A stretch of 64,000 bases of DNA, from NCBI GenBank assembly GCA_944472155.2, contig OX235272.1, forward strand, positions 5,378,354-5,442,353, written 5' to 3'. Position 1 is the stretch's first letter. Each line of letters begins with the position of its first letter. Below the pieces are notes generated by a model. The model searched no databases, had not been told where the DNA came from, and saw nothing but the letters and a program-made list of their open reading frames with translations. Source of the DNA: Trichobilharzia szidati. Its lineage: Eukaryota; Platyhelminthes; Trematoda; Strigeidida; Schistosomatidae. The translations under genes and the position numbers were made by a program. Shown piece after piece: positions 10,877-21,955 of this stretch.

Positions 10877-11750
10877 CTAGGGCCAGTCTGCGTCGGACAA
10901 GAGCCTCCGCATTTCAACATAGTCAGCCTTGCTGTAACACAGACATGGTTGCGTAGCGTCCCACTGCAAATGCTGACGGAGAACGAGATCGAAACCTATG
11001 ACTGCATGGTCACTACTTCCTAGAGGAGTCATCATCTGGACCTTCTCGACGAGTAGTTGGGCATTAGTTAGAATGTAGTCTAGTTTTGATGACTTTCCAC
11101 TAGGGCCCCACCTAGTATCGTCGCCAACATTCTCAGTCAGTCCTGTGTTTTGAATAGTTTGCAGTAGATTTCGGCCGAATTTTCCCTTAGCATACCCCAA
11201 GCCAAGGTTCATTGATGGGGCATTGAAATCTCCAGCTATGGTGATTTGGTCATAGCCCAAGTCTCGTATCCCTGTGATAGTGCTGAGCAGTAGCTGATTG
11301 TGCTCTGCCCCACAGGTGGGAGATCGGTAGATGCCACCAAGTAAATGCTTGGTGTGGCCTACGGTGAAATGACACCATATGGAGTCTGGGAGTTCAATAA
11401 GTAGTGGGTCCGTTGCGCGCACACATTTAAGTTGCCTATCAAAGTATATGGCAACTCCCCTCCTTCCTTATTATCCCTGTCTCTCCTGACCAAAACCATA
11501 TCACCTATACTGATTTCATTATCGGCGATAGTGGGGGTTAGCCATGTTTCGGTGAGAATGATCATTTTCAGTTGTAGGTGTGCTTGGAGATTTCGGAGTT
11601 CACCTATTTTTCCTCTCATTCCCGCCACATTGCTATATAGGCAGCTGACAATGAGTCTTACAACCTCAACGTGTTGTGGGGTAGTTGACGTGAAGCTGTC
11701 TGCTGGTAGGGGACTTAGTGTTGGGACTAGTTGGCCGATTCCGATGTAAC
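10877..11750 (-). pseudogene. CR1-like APE endonuclease domain
   Basis: Segments in order: YSNVAGMRGKIGELRNLQ, LTETWL with the catalytic Glu, then after a frameshift near 11440 GGIYRSP, AGDFNAP (Asp and Asn of the active site), TRWGPSGKSSKLDYILTN and GSSDHAVIGF (the terminal Ser-Asp-His motif). This apurinic-endonuclease-like domain nicks target DNA in non-LTR elements. All key residues are present but the frameshift disables it. The N-terminal part continues beyond 11628 in another frame. Confidence 0.85.
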
Positions 11751-12062
11751 TGGCCCGTTGTGGTATTTTTCCATGGATTTAGGCAGGACACTTGGGTGAC
11801 ACAGACTGTTATTCTCAGAACTGCATCGCTCTAGTGTCACTGAAGCTTAGGGACGTATTGAAGCCTCCGTTTGCTGCCCCCTTATGGTTCGAGGTCTGCC
11901 TTCGCAGCATCGGATGTGTCCTCCCATTTTCCCTTTGATCTCATACCACCGTTGAAGTGTTTTGGCCAACTGCTCCGGGGAGTTGAATGTGACACTTAGC
12001 AGCTTTGGAGAGCTAATCAGTGTGAGATGAGCGGGGCGAGGTAGTTGGCAAATGGAGATGGC

Positions 12063-12985
12063 TCAAGAAGCGCCAAGGGCCATCTGAGATGATAGCCATC
12101 CCCATTGCTGTACGGCATGCATGTGTTTTTCACAAGCAGTGCCCATTTCTAGCTCCGGAACGCCGTGTACCACAATAGAGGTAGAATGCATCAATTCCGG
12201 TGACTCCCTCGCCATTTGTCTGACAGCCCATGGTCTGTCTTGTCTCACCCTTATGTTCGAACTTCTGTCGATGGCTAGTACCTGAGCCATCAATAGTACT
12301 CTTTTGGCCTCTTCGGCAGAGTCCACTGTAACCCTTAACGGGGGTGGCTTACCCTGAGGCGTGTGAACACCCCTGTACAGCCTGCACAATTTCACTGAAC
12401 TACTGTTCAGACCTAATTTATTGCACAGGTTGGACCACTGGTCCTGATCGAACAGGGCCCGCTGTTCAAGCAAGCTATCCTTGCTCATAGGTATGTTAAA
12501 GAGGATAAGAGAATTAGACCGATTAACCTTAGACTTAGGTTTGGCCTTTGGCTTCTTGTATTCCTCTGCAGCATCAACAACTTTAGGCTTCATCAGGTTT
12601 CGACCAGCCTTTGCTGTGTTGCCAAGCTTGCTTGTGGATGCAAGTGGTGCTTTGGCAATTCTATCTTTCCCTGATGTTGTAGGTGTAAACTTGGGACTCT
12701 TCACTTTGTGAAGATTGGCATTTCCAGTCAGTTGGACTGGAGTATCCTTCTTACTGTCTGCACCAAGTTTTAGTAGTGTGGTGTTGGCAGGTGGGGAGCT
12801 GCATAAGACTTTTTAGGGACAAAAGAGCGGCGTGTTGTTTCTGCTATCCGCAGACACGCTCTGTGTGACTATGCCAGGGCGACAAAGTGGACAGATGTAC
12901 CAAAACAACGGGCATGGGTTATTTCTCATAAACTCGTAGTACACTTTCGGCACCTCTTTGTCACAACGGCAGTGCACCCATCGTT
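12063..12985 (-). pseudogene. CR1-like ORF1 protein
   Basis: The 213-codon frame at 12063-12704 has a basic Lys/Pro-rich linker, then SLILFNIPMSKDSLLEQR and LRVTVDSAEEAKRVLL, an RRM-like layout, then IVVHGVPELE. Upstream, across a stop near 12818, the same strand encodes HCRCDKEVPKVYYEF and WYICPLCRP, a PHD-like zinc-binding pattern. CR1-group ORF1 proteins bind element RNA. The true start is not visible and lies beyond 12985 or was lost. Confidence 0.65.
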
Positions 12986-15900
12986 CACAAAAATTAATGA
13001 TAATAATAACATATATTTATTCCTGTTTATGCAGGAACATACCGATTGTACAGGCATGGATAAATTATTATAAAAATTACACATATTTCGATGTATGGTG
13101 AATTTACAGTTTGTTTCTTCTTTCTGACAAATCCATGAGAGTCATAAGTACTAATCTTCTGGAATTAGGCAGGTGCGTTATCTGTCAAGTGTTGACCTGC
13201 TGAAAGCCACAATCTTAAAAAGAATCGGTCTCTCATATAGTTACTATTTTGACGGAATTTTCTTGAAGTTGGAGTTAACTACTGGTTCATTGGCAAACTT
13301 TGTCTCACAAATGAGTGAGCTCGTAGGACACCCCATATTCGGAAATGGTCTTTCTGATGCTAACTTTGCTTGTGACACTGCAAGCAGTTACCTTCGACGA
13401 ACTTGTCGCATTAGCCAGCAGAACCTCGTAAATATCCACACGACTTTCCATGAAATTATGCTAGGCTGTTGCACGACCTTGAAGCACTGACTCTAGCAAG
13501 GCAGAGTTATGTACCTGTATCAAAGTCACTTCCTAGTTTCACAAGCTTCATGGTAGCCCTTGTAGCCATCGAAGCCTATCTTGACGAAACGGCTGACGCG
13601 TCCATCCAAAATTCTCAGTTAATGCAGCCAGGAACATGAAGTAGTGCTGGCATCATGATTTTATGTCCAGGATGCGAAATACTCCAATACATATAGATTG
13701 CCGAGAAATGTTACAATGACGCGTATGAGTGCCCACAGTGAGCGCTTGTGGTGGCCGCTTGTTATAAAATATAAATATGAATAAAACATGTTTCCTCCCC
13801 TATATTGGTATAGCAGTCAGCACTTTCGCAGCTTATTTTACCCCGAAATCCAAACTAACCCCATTCTCATCACCAGTCAGCTATCTTGTCCTGGCATTAA
13901 TAGGGAAGAAAAGCACTGCAGCTGTAAATATTTAGCTTGCCAAAAGTGCAAGGCAATAAGACACATCATAAGCACCCTTCGCGCTTTTTCACCCTAGATG
14001 CTGGCTCTGACCACGTTCATACATATCTGCGAAACTTCTGCTTAACAAGTCGGCTCGAAAGCTGAAGGTAGGCCTCCAATGCTGAATAAATTGTTCTGTA
14101 GTCCAATAATTTTGAAGAATTTATCACCGCCACAGCTTTTCCTCTTTTCGGGTACTGAGGACTCAAAGAAGGGAGTACATCTCATCACTTAAGTTCGTCC
14201 ACTGGATTCTCATTCATAGTTTGCTTCTTGTCCTGTGCCTGTCAAACATGTGAAAGAAAACAAGAATGTCACGAAGCTTATGGAAAAATACTTACCAGAA
14301 ATAGTGACAGGCGAGGACATACATTCGCTACGCGAAAATAAGGAACAATGAAGAAAACGTGTGCGGTCAGAATGAATACACTCAACTTGAAAAATAATCT
14401 GTATGTATTAAAGAAATTACCATGAGCATAACTGGTTACATTTTTAAAAAGGGATCACGTTTGCTTTATCCTGAACGATAAGTACTGAGGCGCTCGGAGA
14501 ACCTCAGAGTTTGTCAAGAACATTTTTTGTCGTATCTCGCTACAGGCTTCTGTTGTCTTCGCTGTGTTAGTCTACTCTTCCTGTTTTGGAAGGCAATCGG
14601 GAGGCTCCATTTCACTCGCATTGTGTGGTTCAGGACCCAAAGGATTGTCTTCCAAGTAGGTTGGTTCCAGACAATTGATGTTAACACAGCCTTCGCGGCC
14701 TTTTCGGCCTAGAGAGTAGAATTCATCCATGAGTTTAATGACTTTATATTGGAGATCATCTAAGAGTTCCAGAGGGTGATGTCAAGTCACGACGAACAAA
14801 TACATATGAAGACGTCTCTGGACATGAGTGAATAAAAATATCTATAGACTTAGGTAGTGTTAGATCAATTCAATTCCCATCCTTGAATCAAGTCACCCTG
14901 TCCCGGATCAGCCTAGCGTTGTTGCAACCCAATTATCCATGCCTAACGTGTCTATCCCACCTTGTTTAATGTGTTTTTATTTCGATCTATTCAGTCAGAC
15001 AGTTGAACTCATGACCCAATCAGAGTATTTTTGTGAACTGTTATTTTGCTGACCCATTTCTTATTTTGTACTATTCTGTCGAGTTTGCCTTATTTATTTA
15101 TTGGTTAAGTACGCAATTAAATTCTATCTTTGTGCCCATGCTCTGTCTACCTCTTACTTGGGATCATTCTTCTACTGACTGCTTACCTGAGCGGTCGTGT
15201 CTGATCCGGCTAGTTCATAATTTTGGCTTTAACGTTATTCCGCTCTGATAGTGGTACCTCGCCTTCTGTTAAGCGTTGTGCTTTGTACTCTTGAAACCGT
15301 TAAGGTTTGTTGTATATATAATTATTGATTTGTTTATTAATAGTACCGTAGAAACAGTGACTGGCTTCTCGTTTGTTCTGGACCGGGATAGCCTTTATCT
15401 ACGCGTGACTTCATTTCAAGCGATATTACGCTTACAGGTGGAATGTGAGTAGGCTGGAATAAACTAAACGCTCGTGTGAGCGTGCTTACGTACAAGGCAT
15501 AATCTACAGCTGGTAGAACTCTGGAAGGCGAAACAAGCTCACCTAATTTCGTTATTTTGTTCCACATATCAGCTCAAAAGTAGAACAGTCAATATCAGTT
15601 TTCGGTGAGATTGGTTGGTCAAGAAGGACTTAGGGTAGCGAATGTGTCCATTGTGTAGCGCCGATGTAAATAATGTAGCATAGTATTTGCTCGAGGAGTT
15701 TAGGATGTTGTTCTGAAAAGCTCACAGCCTACGGGTTTCGTCAAAGCTGAGAGTGGGCCGCTTTCGCATTACCACCCATGACCACCTGTTTTGGTGGATG
15801 GCCGTCGAAAAGTCTCAACCCATCTTCATACATAAACCTCTTGCGGTTGTCTCGGCAGATAGGTCCTCGAAGAGGGACTGCTTCAGGCCATCGAGCATGA

Positions 15901-16744
15901 CAATCAGTACAGATCATCTGACTATATTTCCAGCTTGACTGGACGAAAAACATAAGGATAGTCAGTCTTCAGCAGCCTAAAGTAAAATGATATTACCTGA
16001 CAAACTGACTGGAAGAAAAAGGACAGTGAAAGTGGGAAAGTAATTAGGCAACGATAACTGACAACCCCAGATTTAACAATCAAGGCTCAGATTTTTTATT
16101 TTCTCTTCAGCCGTCGCTCATAATGCCAGTTGTAAGAGCTAGGGTCAGCTTAATGTAGACCTAAAACAACCACCCTTACAAAAATTATTCACCACTTCCT
16201 GACCTTAGCTGTACTCTGCCTAATGTGCAAGTACTAACGAACTGAATCAAGGTAAAAAGACTCAAGATGGCAAGTGTGCCTGGAACAGAGTTATATTTTA
16301 CATAAATGAGATATGAAATTTGATAAAAATAAGAGGTTATACACTTATCTGCTGCTTTGACCGTGGCAGACTTGGAGAGTGCGCTGAATGAAGGCATGAT
16401 GAAAGAGCGAAACGAAAATGTCACGAATCGAAAGAGGAAGAAGTGCAAAAAGTGAGTGCATTCAAACAAAAGTTCAAATGCTCAATGTACACTACACAGT
16501 GTTAGTTTGTAGTGACCCATTTTATAACTCTAAATCTTGCATGTTGACAATTGATACCTTTTGTACTCGCTCGATTTTTGAATTTTGATTGCTGCAATAA
16601 TACACTATCGTATTCCTTCGCAAGTGCCTTTTGAATTACGTTGTGGACGTCGAGTAATCACAACGTTAGCACACAATTATAAACGCGAGGAAGTACTAAG
16701 ATATACGTGTACGCTAGTGTAGTCAAAATATAGCAGCACAACAA
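12986..16744. other. Long stretch without recognised genes
   Basis: Open frames of 61-105 codons on both strands lack recognisable domains. On the minus strand around 13240-13450 two overlapping frames look protein-like (for example ERPFPNMGCPTSSLICETK), which may be a decayed coding relic, but no family was recognised. No repeat boundaries were found. This is among the least TE-like parts of the window. Confidence 0.4.
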
Positions 16745-17330
16745 GTTTTTGATCTGAAAACCATCACACGACTACTTCAAACTGCCAAAACTGTGACCTA
16801 TCTAAGAGTGAAACCTGAATTGTGTGTATAAAGGAAGACTGTTACTGACTTATTACTACCTCCATAACCACTGACTCTTTCACCTCAACTTGTTAGAATT
16901 GCATTTGAGTAACTTGACGCGACTGGATGAGCGCATTCATGTATTCCGTTAAAAATTCTGAATAGCTTTGTGTCAACGACCTTTTCTAATTTTGGTTGAA
17001 TAGCACTGCACGTGACTATCTGGCTCACTCCACTCATGTATGAATTACACTAGAATGCCTTGAACAATCCTCTATGCACAAAATTTAATGTCTCTGTTAC
17101 GGTTATAATTAGTTGTTCTAACTTCTTGTATATTTTGCACATCATCTCCATTTTCGGAATGTTATTCTATTCTTGAAAAATCAACTGGCAGTTAGCAGCT
17201 AAGGCAGGTTTTAACTATTATTTCACATTCAAAGCTTATATAGTTTATTACTCAGGCAGTATACAGCTGAGGAAGACCATATAAAATGAGATGAAATCGT
17301 CTTGTCTTACAAAATTGTTTTCAGACTTTA
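16745..17330 (+). pseudogene. PLE C-terminus and 3' end
   Basis: The coding relic ends with VKPELCV, a stop in place of a Gln or Lys codon, then KTVTDLLLPP, matching the PLE C-terminus (KPELCIQ...LLLPW). A non-coding 3' region follows to an end motif near 17268-17310 with ACAGCTGAGGAAGACC and GAAATCGTC, reminiscent of a hammerhead core. Confidence 0.6.
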
Positions 17331-17334
17331 ATTT

Positions 17335-17665
17335 TTAGGTATAAGTATAAAACTTGGGCACTGTAGTAGAGTATAACTCCATTATGGATAAGATTTTATT
17401 TTGATAAATCACACAGTGTTGTACAGTAATGTCAACTGATGTCCACGTTTCGAGCACAAACTATTGCTCACAATCATATCAAGTCACTCACACAACTTTT
17501 TGCTTCATTTATATACATGAGTGAAATTGATGACTAGATATTTGAATAAAATCAATATAAGATAATGTACATTCAGAAATAATGTTAGTGTTATCAATGA
17601 AATACAATCAGATGGGAACTAGGATGGTTTTTCACAGTAAAATCAGTAATATGTTAGAAAGTTTC
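17335..17665 (-). mobile_element. PLE terminal repeat (type 2 end)
   Basis: Minus-strand copy of the terminal sequence also seen at 1088-1500 and 29315-29600, including the hammerhead-like block at about 17435-17485. It is cut at about 17665, where the hammerhead SINE begins. Confidence 0.6.
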
Positions 17666-17962
17666 ATTTGGTCCAAGTCCGAGAATGAGCCAGGGAGTAC
17701 TGAACAGCTGTTTCATTCTAGTTTGAGAGTTCAAATCAGTACGCACCCACCTCCAGGACAGGAATCCAGGGTATTTTGACTACAAATAAGCCACTCAAAC
17801 CCAACTAAATGGAAAGACCATGAACTCTAACTTCTGCCAATTCATGACATGGTGCGACCGCTTGGCATTGTCTTCTCCGGTGAGTTACTGCCTCACCTTC
17901 AACCTCTTGCATCCTACTGGTCAAAGCTTCTCACTCGAATCCTAGGTCACTGCCTGAACAGG
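17666..17962 (-). repeat. Hammerhead SINE copy 1
   Basis: Minus copy of the tRNA-derived, ribozyme-bearing SINE. The ribozyme region 17697-17742 is damaged: the core reads CTGATTTGA and stem II is lost. Paired head-to-head with copy 2. Confidence 0.7.
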
Positions 17963-18165
17963 GCAATTGGATCCGCTCCCAATGGCTACTGAATGGTCTA
18001 CGAGCTAGTTAGCCTTCTAACCAGAAAGTCCTGGGTTCAAACCCTGATGGCGGATGCGTATTGATGAAGAGTCCCAAACTAGGCTGACGAAACAGCTTGC
18101 TGTTCAGTACTCCCAGTTGGTTTTCCAGTGATTCTCTAACTGATGTCAGCTAGTGACGAAATCCC
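17963..18165 (+). repeat. Hammerhead SINE copy 2
   Basis: A tRNA-like head (A-box-like AATGGCTACTGAATGGTC, B-box-like GGTTCAAACCC) followed by the ribozyme region 18058-18110. It reads TTGATGAAGAGTCCC, with GAA and a longer stem III ACAGC/GCTGT around TT. An extra CT in stem II (GGCTGAC) probably reduces activity. The outer 3' end reaches about 18165. Confidence 0.7.
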
Positions 18166-18265
18166 CCAACAAGTCCTACCAATTAACTGATTTTAGCCCT
18201 ACTGGCGCCAGTCACGCTAAAATCACGAAATTGCGAAAGTTACAATTCATAGGCCAAACACTGAT

Positions 18266-18437
18266 TTGGGTCTCAGCGGCTGAACGGTCTACGAGCTTGA
18301 CTTGTGGCAGAAAGATCGTAGGTTCGAACTTCCCTGGATGCATAGTGATGTGCAGTTACAAATTAGGGTGAAACACCTGTCCAGTACACCAGTACTGATT
18401 TTCAATGGTTCTCTAACTGATGCCGGCTAGTGATCAG
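18266..18437 (+). repeat. Hammerhead SINE copy 3, degenerate
   Basis: Plus copy with a tRNA-like head (GGTTCGAACTTCC) and a heavily altered ribozyme region: CTGATGAGTCC is replaced by GTGATGTGCAG, while GAAACA and CTGTCCAGTAC remain. Confidence 0.65.
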
Positions 18438-18749
18438 AGTTGAAGAGTTGTTCTTATTGCTTTATTAAGATTTTTCAGGATAATTACCAAGATATTTGAG
18501 TAGTTCCGTTAATTATTTCACTTGTCTTCTCTACAAGAAAATTCTTGAAAACACATATGGTATACACTCGATTGTTTTGAAGAGATGGTACAAACACAGT
18601 CTTGAAGAAGCCTTTGTTTTTTCATTGGCCTGATATGTCAAGAATTCAAATAACTTATAACCGTAGAAAGACTGACAAAAATACGAAATAGAAACAATTC
18701 AAACTGGTCACTTACTCAGTTCCAAAGAAAACCACATTCATGAAATCGG

Positions 18750-19205
18750 AATTCAAAGGTGGTTAGGATTCAGATATGCTCAAGAATCGTCTCTCTGAAT
18801 CAGTCAGTAAGACGTCCTTTGCCATAAAATTCCAAATGACCTTCACCAGCTGCAAGTTGTTCTCCACCTCAGTAAAAGACAAGCTCCCTCGGCTGAACGC
18901 CTCCATGTGCATCTATTAGTTCATTTGCTTATCTTGTGGAGCAAGGTTCAGTGACCGTAGCCAGAAGACGCCGCTTTCCTCATAGATACGAGAACATATT
19001 CCAGAATAGTCTTTTTATGAGAAAAAGAAAGGTTGTGAGAAACTTTATTCTGGAACACTTAATCGACTTCTGTCACTCTGCCGACATTGACCATGATTTT
19101 AAGATCATCTATCGAATTCATGCCAACTTGTCGTGTTTTCTTCGTTCTAAACTTATGAGGTCTTGGTCATTCATGAATTCAAGCCAGACATTTGTTTACT
19201 GTTGA
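18750..19205 (+). pseudogene. PLE GIY-YIG relic
   Basis: Frames in sequence give DKLPRLNASMCIY, CGARFS, IREHIPE, then DHDFKIIYRIHANL. These correspond to the linker, IY/YIG region and C-terminal part of the PLE nuclease, with the YIG degraded and several stops. Its 3' UTR is probably 19551-19831 plus 20378-20490, now split by the SINE pair at 19832-20366. Confidence 0.65.
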
Positions 19206-19304
19206 ATTGTTCACAGACCACATTATTACCTTGCTAGTAGAGGGGTTTCGTTAATCTATGTACCTTTCCCTCATTATTATGACTATTATTAACTTCACCA
19301 TTAT

Positions 19305-19550
19305 TGTTTCAAGCGGGACGATGGACTGATATCAGTTAGAGAACCACTGAAAACCAGGAAGTAATGCACAGGTGTTTCATTCTAATTTGTGACTGCACAG
19401 AAGTAGGCACCCACAGGAGCTCGAACCCAGAGCCTTCCGGTTACAAGTGAAGCTCGTAGGCCGGTGAGTGCCTACTGTCGATGAGTCCCGAACTAGGACG
19501 AAATAGCTATCCAGTGGTTCTCTAATTGATATCAGATCGTGATCGGACTT
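19305..19550. repeat. Hammerhead SINE inverted pair (copies 4 and 5)
   Basis: Minus copy up to about 19463, then a plus copy without the tRNA head. The plus ribozyme keeps GATGAGTCCCGAACTAGGAC and GAAATAGCTATC, but the core begins TCGATGA, so positions 3-4 are mutated. Confidence 0.7.
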
Positions 19551-19831
19551 GAAACAGACCAATTCCCTACAAACGTTTGGAAAATATTATTATTCTCACT
19601 TTAAACTGTCCCGGCATTATTTCACTTGTCCCAATTGTCATTCTAAACCAAAAATGTTTTTGTTGTGTTGAATTCTATCTTGACAAATTTCACACCATGT
19701 TATGTAACATTTTTTTATTTACTTACTAACTCTATTATTTCACATTTCTCTCCAAGATCTCTACATCCTACAAACTATTCTATGTATGACGTTATTTGTT
19801 TTACCACTTGATATTTAACAAAGATTATAAT
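19551..19831 (+). mobile_element. PLE 3' region, left part
   Basis: Matches the plus-strand PLE 3' region at 60110-60310 (words such as AACTGTCCC, TTCTAAA and CATCCTA in the same order). It resumes after the SINE pair at 20378. Confidence 0.55.
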
Positions 19832-20366
19832 TTTCAATAGTTGGTTTGTGAGGATTAGATTTTTTTACGAGTTGATCGCGGATTGATATCAGTTCAAGAA
19901 CCATTGAAAACCAACAGGGAGTACTGGACAGCTGTTTCATCCTAGTTTGGAAGTCATTGGCAGTACGCACCCACTGGGGTTCGAATCCAGGACCTTCCGG
20001 TTACAACGCAAGCCATCTCATATACCGTTCAGCCATTGGGACCCAGTTCAATGGCCAGTGCATAAATTGTAAATTCTACCAATTCGTGATTTAGCGCGAC
20101 CACCAACCAATGTCGTCGGTGGGACATCCATCCTCACACGTGACATCTGGATGGACCTCACTGGTCACGACTTCTCACTAGAACTCCAGGAAACTCCGTC
20201 CTGTAGCATGTCAGTAAGAGCTTGCCTTGCAACCGGGAGGTCCTGGGTTCGAACTCTGATGGTGAGTGCGTAGTGCCGATGATTCCCAAACTAGGATGAA
20301 ATAGCTGTTCAGTACTCCCTTGTTTTCAATGGTTCTCTAACTGATAACAATCCATGATCAACTCGT
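19832..20366. repeat. Hammerhead SINE inverted pair with 11-bp TSD (copies 6 and 7)
   Basis: Minus copy (ribozyme 19921-19966, core CCAATGA) followed by plus copy (20270-20315, core CCGATGA with stem II TTCC/GGAT). The B-box GGTTCGAAT or GGTTCGAAC is present in both. The pair is flanked by AAGATTATAAT at 19821-19831 and 20367-20377. The empty target is visible in related PLE ends near 60780 and 48145, so the pair is one insertion. Confidence 0.8.
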
Positions 20367-20377
20367 AAGATTATAAT

Positions 20378-20490
20378 CACAAGCATTTTAATTGCATTTG
20401 ATGCTCTCATTATTATTTGATGTGTATTCAAAGCTTGGCTTAAAGTTACTCACGAGACGTAATTTCTTAGCAACATGTATACTGGATTTT
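20378..20490 (+). mobile_element. PLE 3' region, right part
   Basis: Continues the PLE 3' sequence after the SINE pair, matching 60785-60860 (CACAAGCATTTT and TTAATTGCATTT). Confidence 0.5.
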
Positions 20491-20768
20491 CATAATGAGC
20501 TGACATTATTTAGAGAACCATTGGAAAATCTGGGAGTACTGGACAGCTGTTTCGTCCTAGTTTGGGACTCTTCAGCAGTACGCACCCACCGGGGTTCGAA
20601 CCCAGGACCTTCTGGTTACAAGGCGAGCTCGTATACCATTAAGCCACTGGGACCTACTAGGACGAAACAGCTGTCCAGTACTCCCAGGTTTTCCAATGGT
20701 TCTCAAACTAATGTCAGCTCATGATGAAAATCCTGTAACCAATTGAACCCCTACAAACCAACACTTCC
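20484..20768. repeat. Hammerhead SINE inverted pair (copies 8 and 9)
   Basis: Minus copy with tRNA-like head (A-box-like AGTGGCTTAATGGT, B-box GGTTCGAACCC) and an intact ribozyme (20536-20581), joined at about 20655 to a plus 3' half lacking head and core. The outer 3' end reads CCCTACAAACCAACACTT as in other full copies. Confidence 0.8.
20536..20581 (-). ncRNA. Hammerhead ribozyme, all core elements intact
   Basis: Every canonical hammerhead element is present: stem I GTACTG/CAGTAC (6 pairs), core CTGAAGA, stem II GTCC/GGAC closed by CAAACTA, GAA, loopless stem III ACAG/CTGT and C at the cleavage site. It lies directly 3' of the tRNA-like head of a SINE, as in the Sm-alpha family of schistosomes, whose hammerheads self-cleave. 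Because stem III has no loop, cleavage as a dimer is plausible. Confidence 0.85.
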
Positions 20769-21020
20769 TTCTAGCACCAACCAATTGCTAGGACATCACC
20801 TCAAGGTTCAAAAACCACGGTCGAATCGTCTGCGTCTGGAGATCCGTTTTTCGCATCGAATTGTGAACCATTGGAACTCCCTACCGGAACACGTCGTATC
20901 AGCGCCATCCGTTGACTCACTCAAGGCGAGATTGGACCTCCTGTGTGTAACAAACCGAAAGGATTAACACAGGCATAGAGCCTACTATCCTAAATAAATT
21001 GTAAACTGTAAACTGAATAT
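20769..21020 (+). pseudogene. CR1-like LINE 3' fragment
   Basis: Encodes RLEIRFSHRIVNHWNSLPEH, then VVSAPSVDSLKARLD, the C-terminal tail typical of CR1-clade ORF2 proteins (compare FFSLPVFRPWNYLP at 8806-9954). The 3' end is CCTAAATAAATTG followed by a duplicated TAAACTG, a usual short-repeat LINE terminus. Strongly 5' truncated. Confidence 0.75.
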
Positions 21021-21264
21021 GTATACTAATGAATTCATTGGAATGAGTCTCTTGACTCAGTATTGTGTTCTTAACGTTACAATGGGAATTAGTACACTAT
21101 TTAATTATTAGCAAATTCAAACTTGCTTGCAATTTGATAATAACTTCTTTATTCTGAACAGTATTTATAAAATGTTCAGAACTTTCGACGGAGTTTATTG
21201 CATGATATTTTCTCTTCGTACAATATCTTCAAGTAAAATATTAACTGACTGTATATTCATTCCA

Positions 21265-21955
21265 TTGTGATATTTCAGATTTGTCTCCTTTAAGAAATCC
21301 ACGACATTTAGTTGAAAGCCAATTGTAAAATGTTCAGAAGTAGATTTTGAAACCAAAGGACATAACTGAAGAACAGTCATCTCATGAATTGGGCCGTGTT
21401 GCCACCCACAATCAGGCTTTTTCTCAATTTTAGTAGGAGCTTGAGAATCAGAAGCTTGTAAACATTTTAAATAGACACAAGAGTAGATAATACTATTGTA
21501 GGTCATATTTTAATCGATTAAAACAAAGCGAAGGAGTGAAAATACATGTAATAGAGAGACGGAAGCTTTTGATAGCCCAAGTTTTAAGCAGGCCGCCATC
21601 ACACCTACTCGGATATTTCCTCTTTGTCTCCTTCAAGAAATACACGACAACATTTTGTTAAATGCCAATTATGCAAAGTTTAGGAGTACATTTTGTGAAC
21701 GAGAGACACCACTCAGGAACAGTCATGTCGTGTACTGGGACAAACTGACATCGAGGAGAACGCCTTTTTCTCATGTTTAGTAGAAACTTGCGAAACCGCA
21801 AGATGTAAGTTTTGTAAATATTCGCCAGATTAAACAACACTATTAAAGATCATATTTTGCTAGATTTAAACAAAATGAATAAGAGAGATTATATGCAATA
21901 TATTGATGGAGGTTTTCGGTAGCCCGAGACTTAAGCAGGCCGCCTTTTCAAGTAC
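21265..21955 (-). repeat. Tandem duplication, unit about 340 bp
   Basis: Units at about 21265-21600 and 21605-21955 share the same order of words (TTAAGCAGGCCGCC, ACAGTCATSTCRTG, GCCAATT). On the minus strand they give related peptides, HEMTVLQLCPLVSKSTSE and HDMTVPEWCLSFTKCTPK. Neither frame is long (103 and 60 codons). It could be an exon duplication or an unrecognised repeat; no function is assigned. Confidence 0.55.

Larger units (their letters stand above)
8608..12985 (-). mobile_element. CR1/SR1-like non-LTR retrotransposon, nearly full length
   Basis: A minus-strand element of about 4.4 kb has, in 5' to 3' order, ORF1 with a PHD-like cysteine cluster and an RRM-like region, an APE-type endonuclease, a reverse transcriptase, a 3' UTR of about 200 bases, and an ATT-rich tail near 8608-8625. 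The order matches CR1-clade LINEs, to which SR1 of schistosomes belongs. Frameshifts and stops make it defective. No TSD was found by eye. Confidence 0.8.

Noticed and set aside
16185..16469. 94-codon minus-strand frame
   Set aside because: No domain, no splice context, and composition typical of chance frames here.
17697..17742. Functional hammerhead in SINE copy 1
   Set aside because: The core has an insertion (CTGATTTGA) and stem II does not pair.
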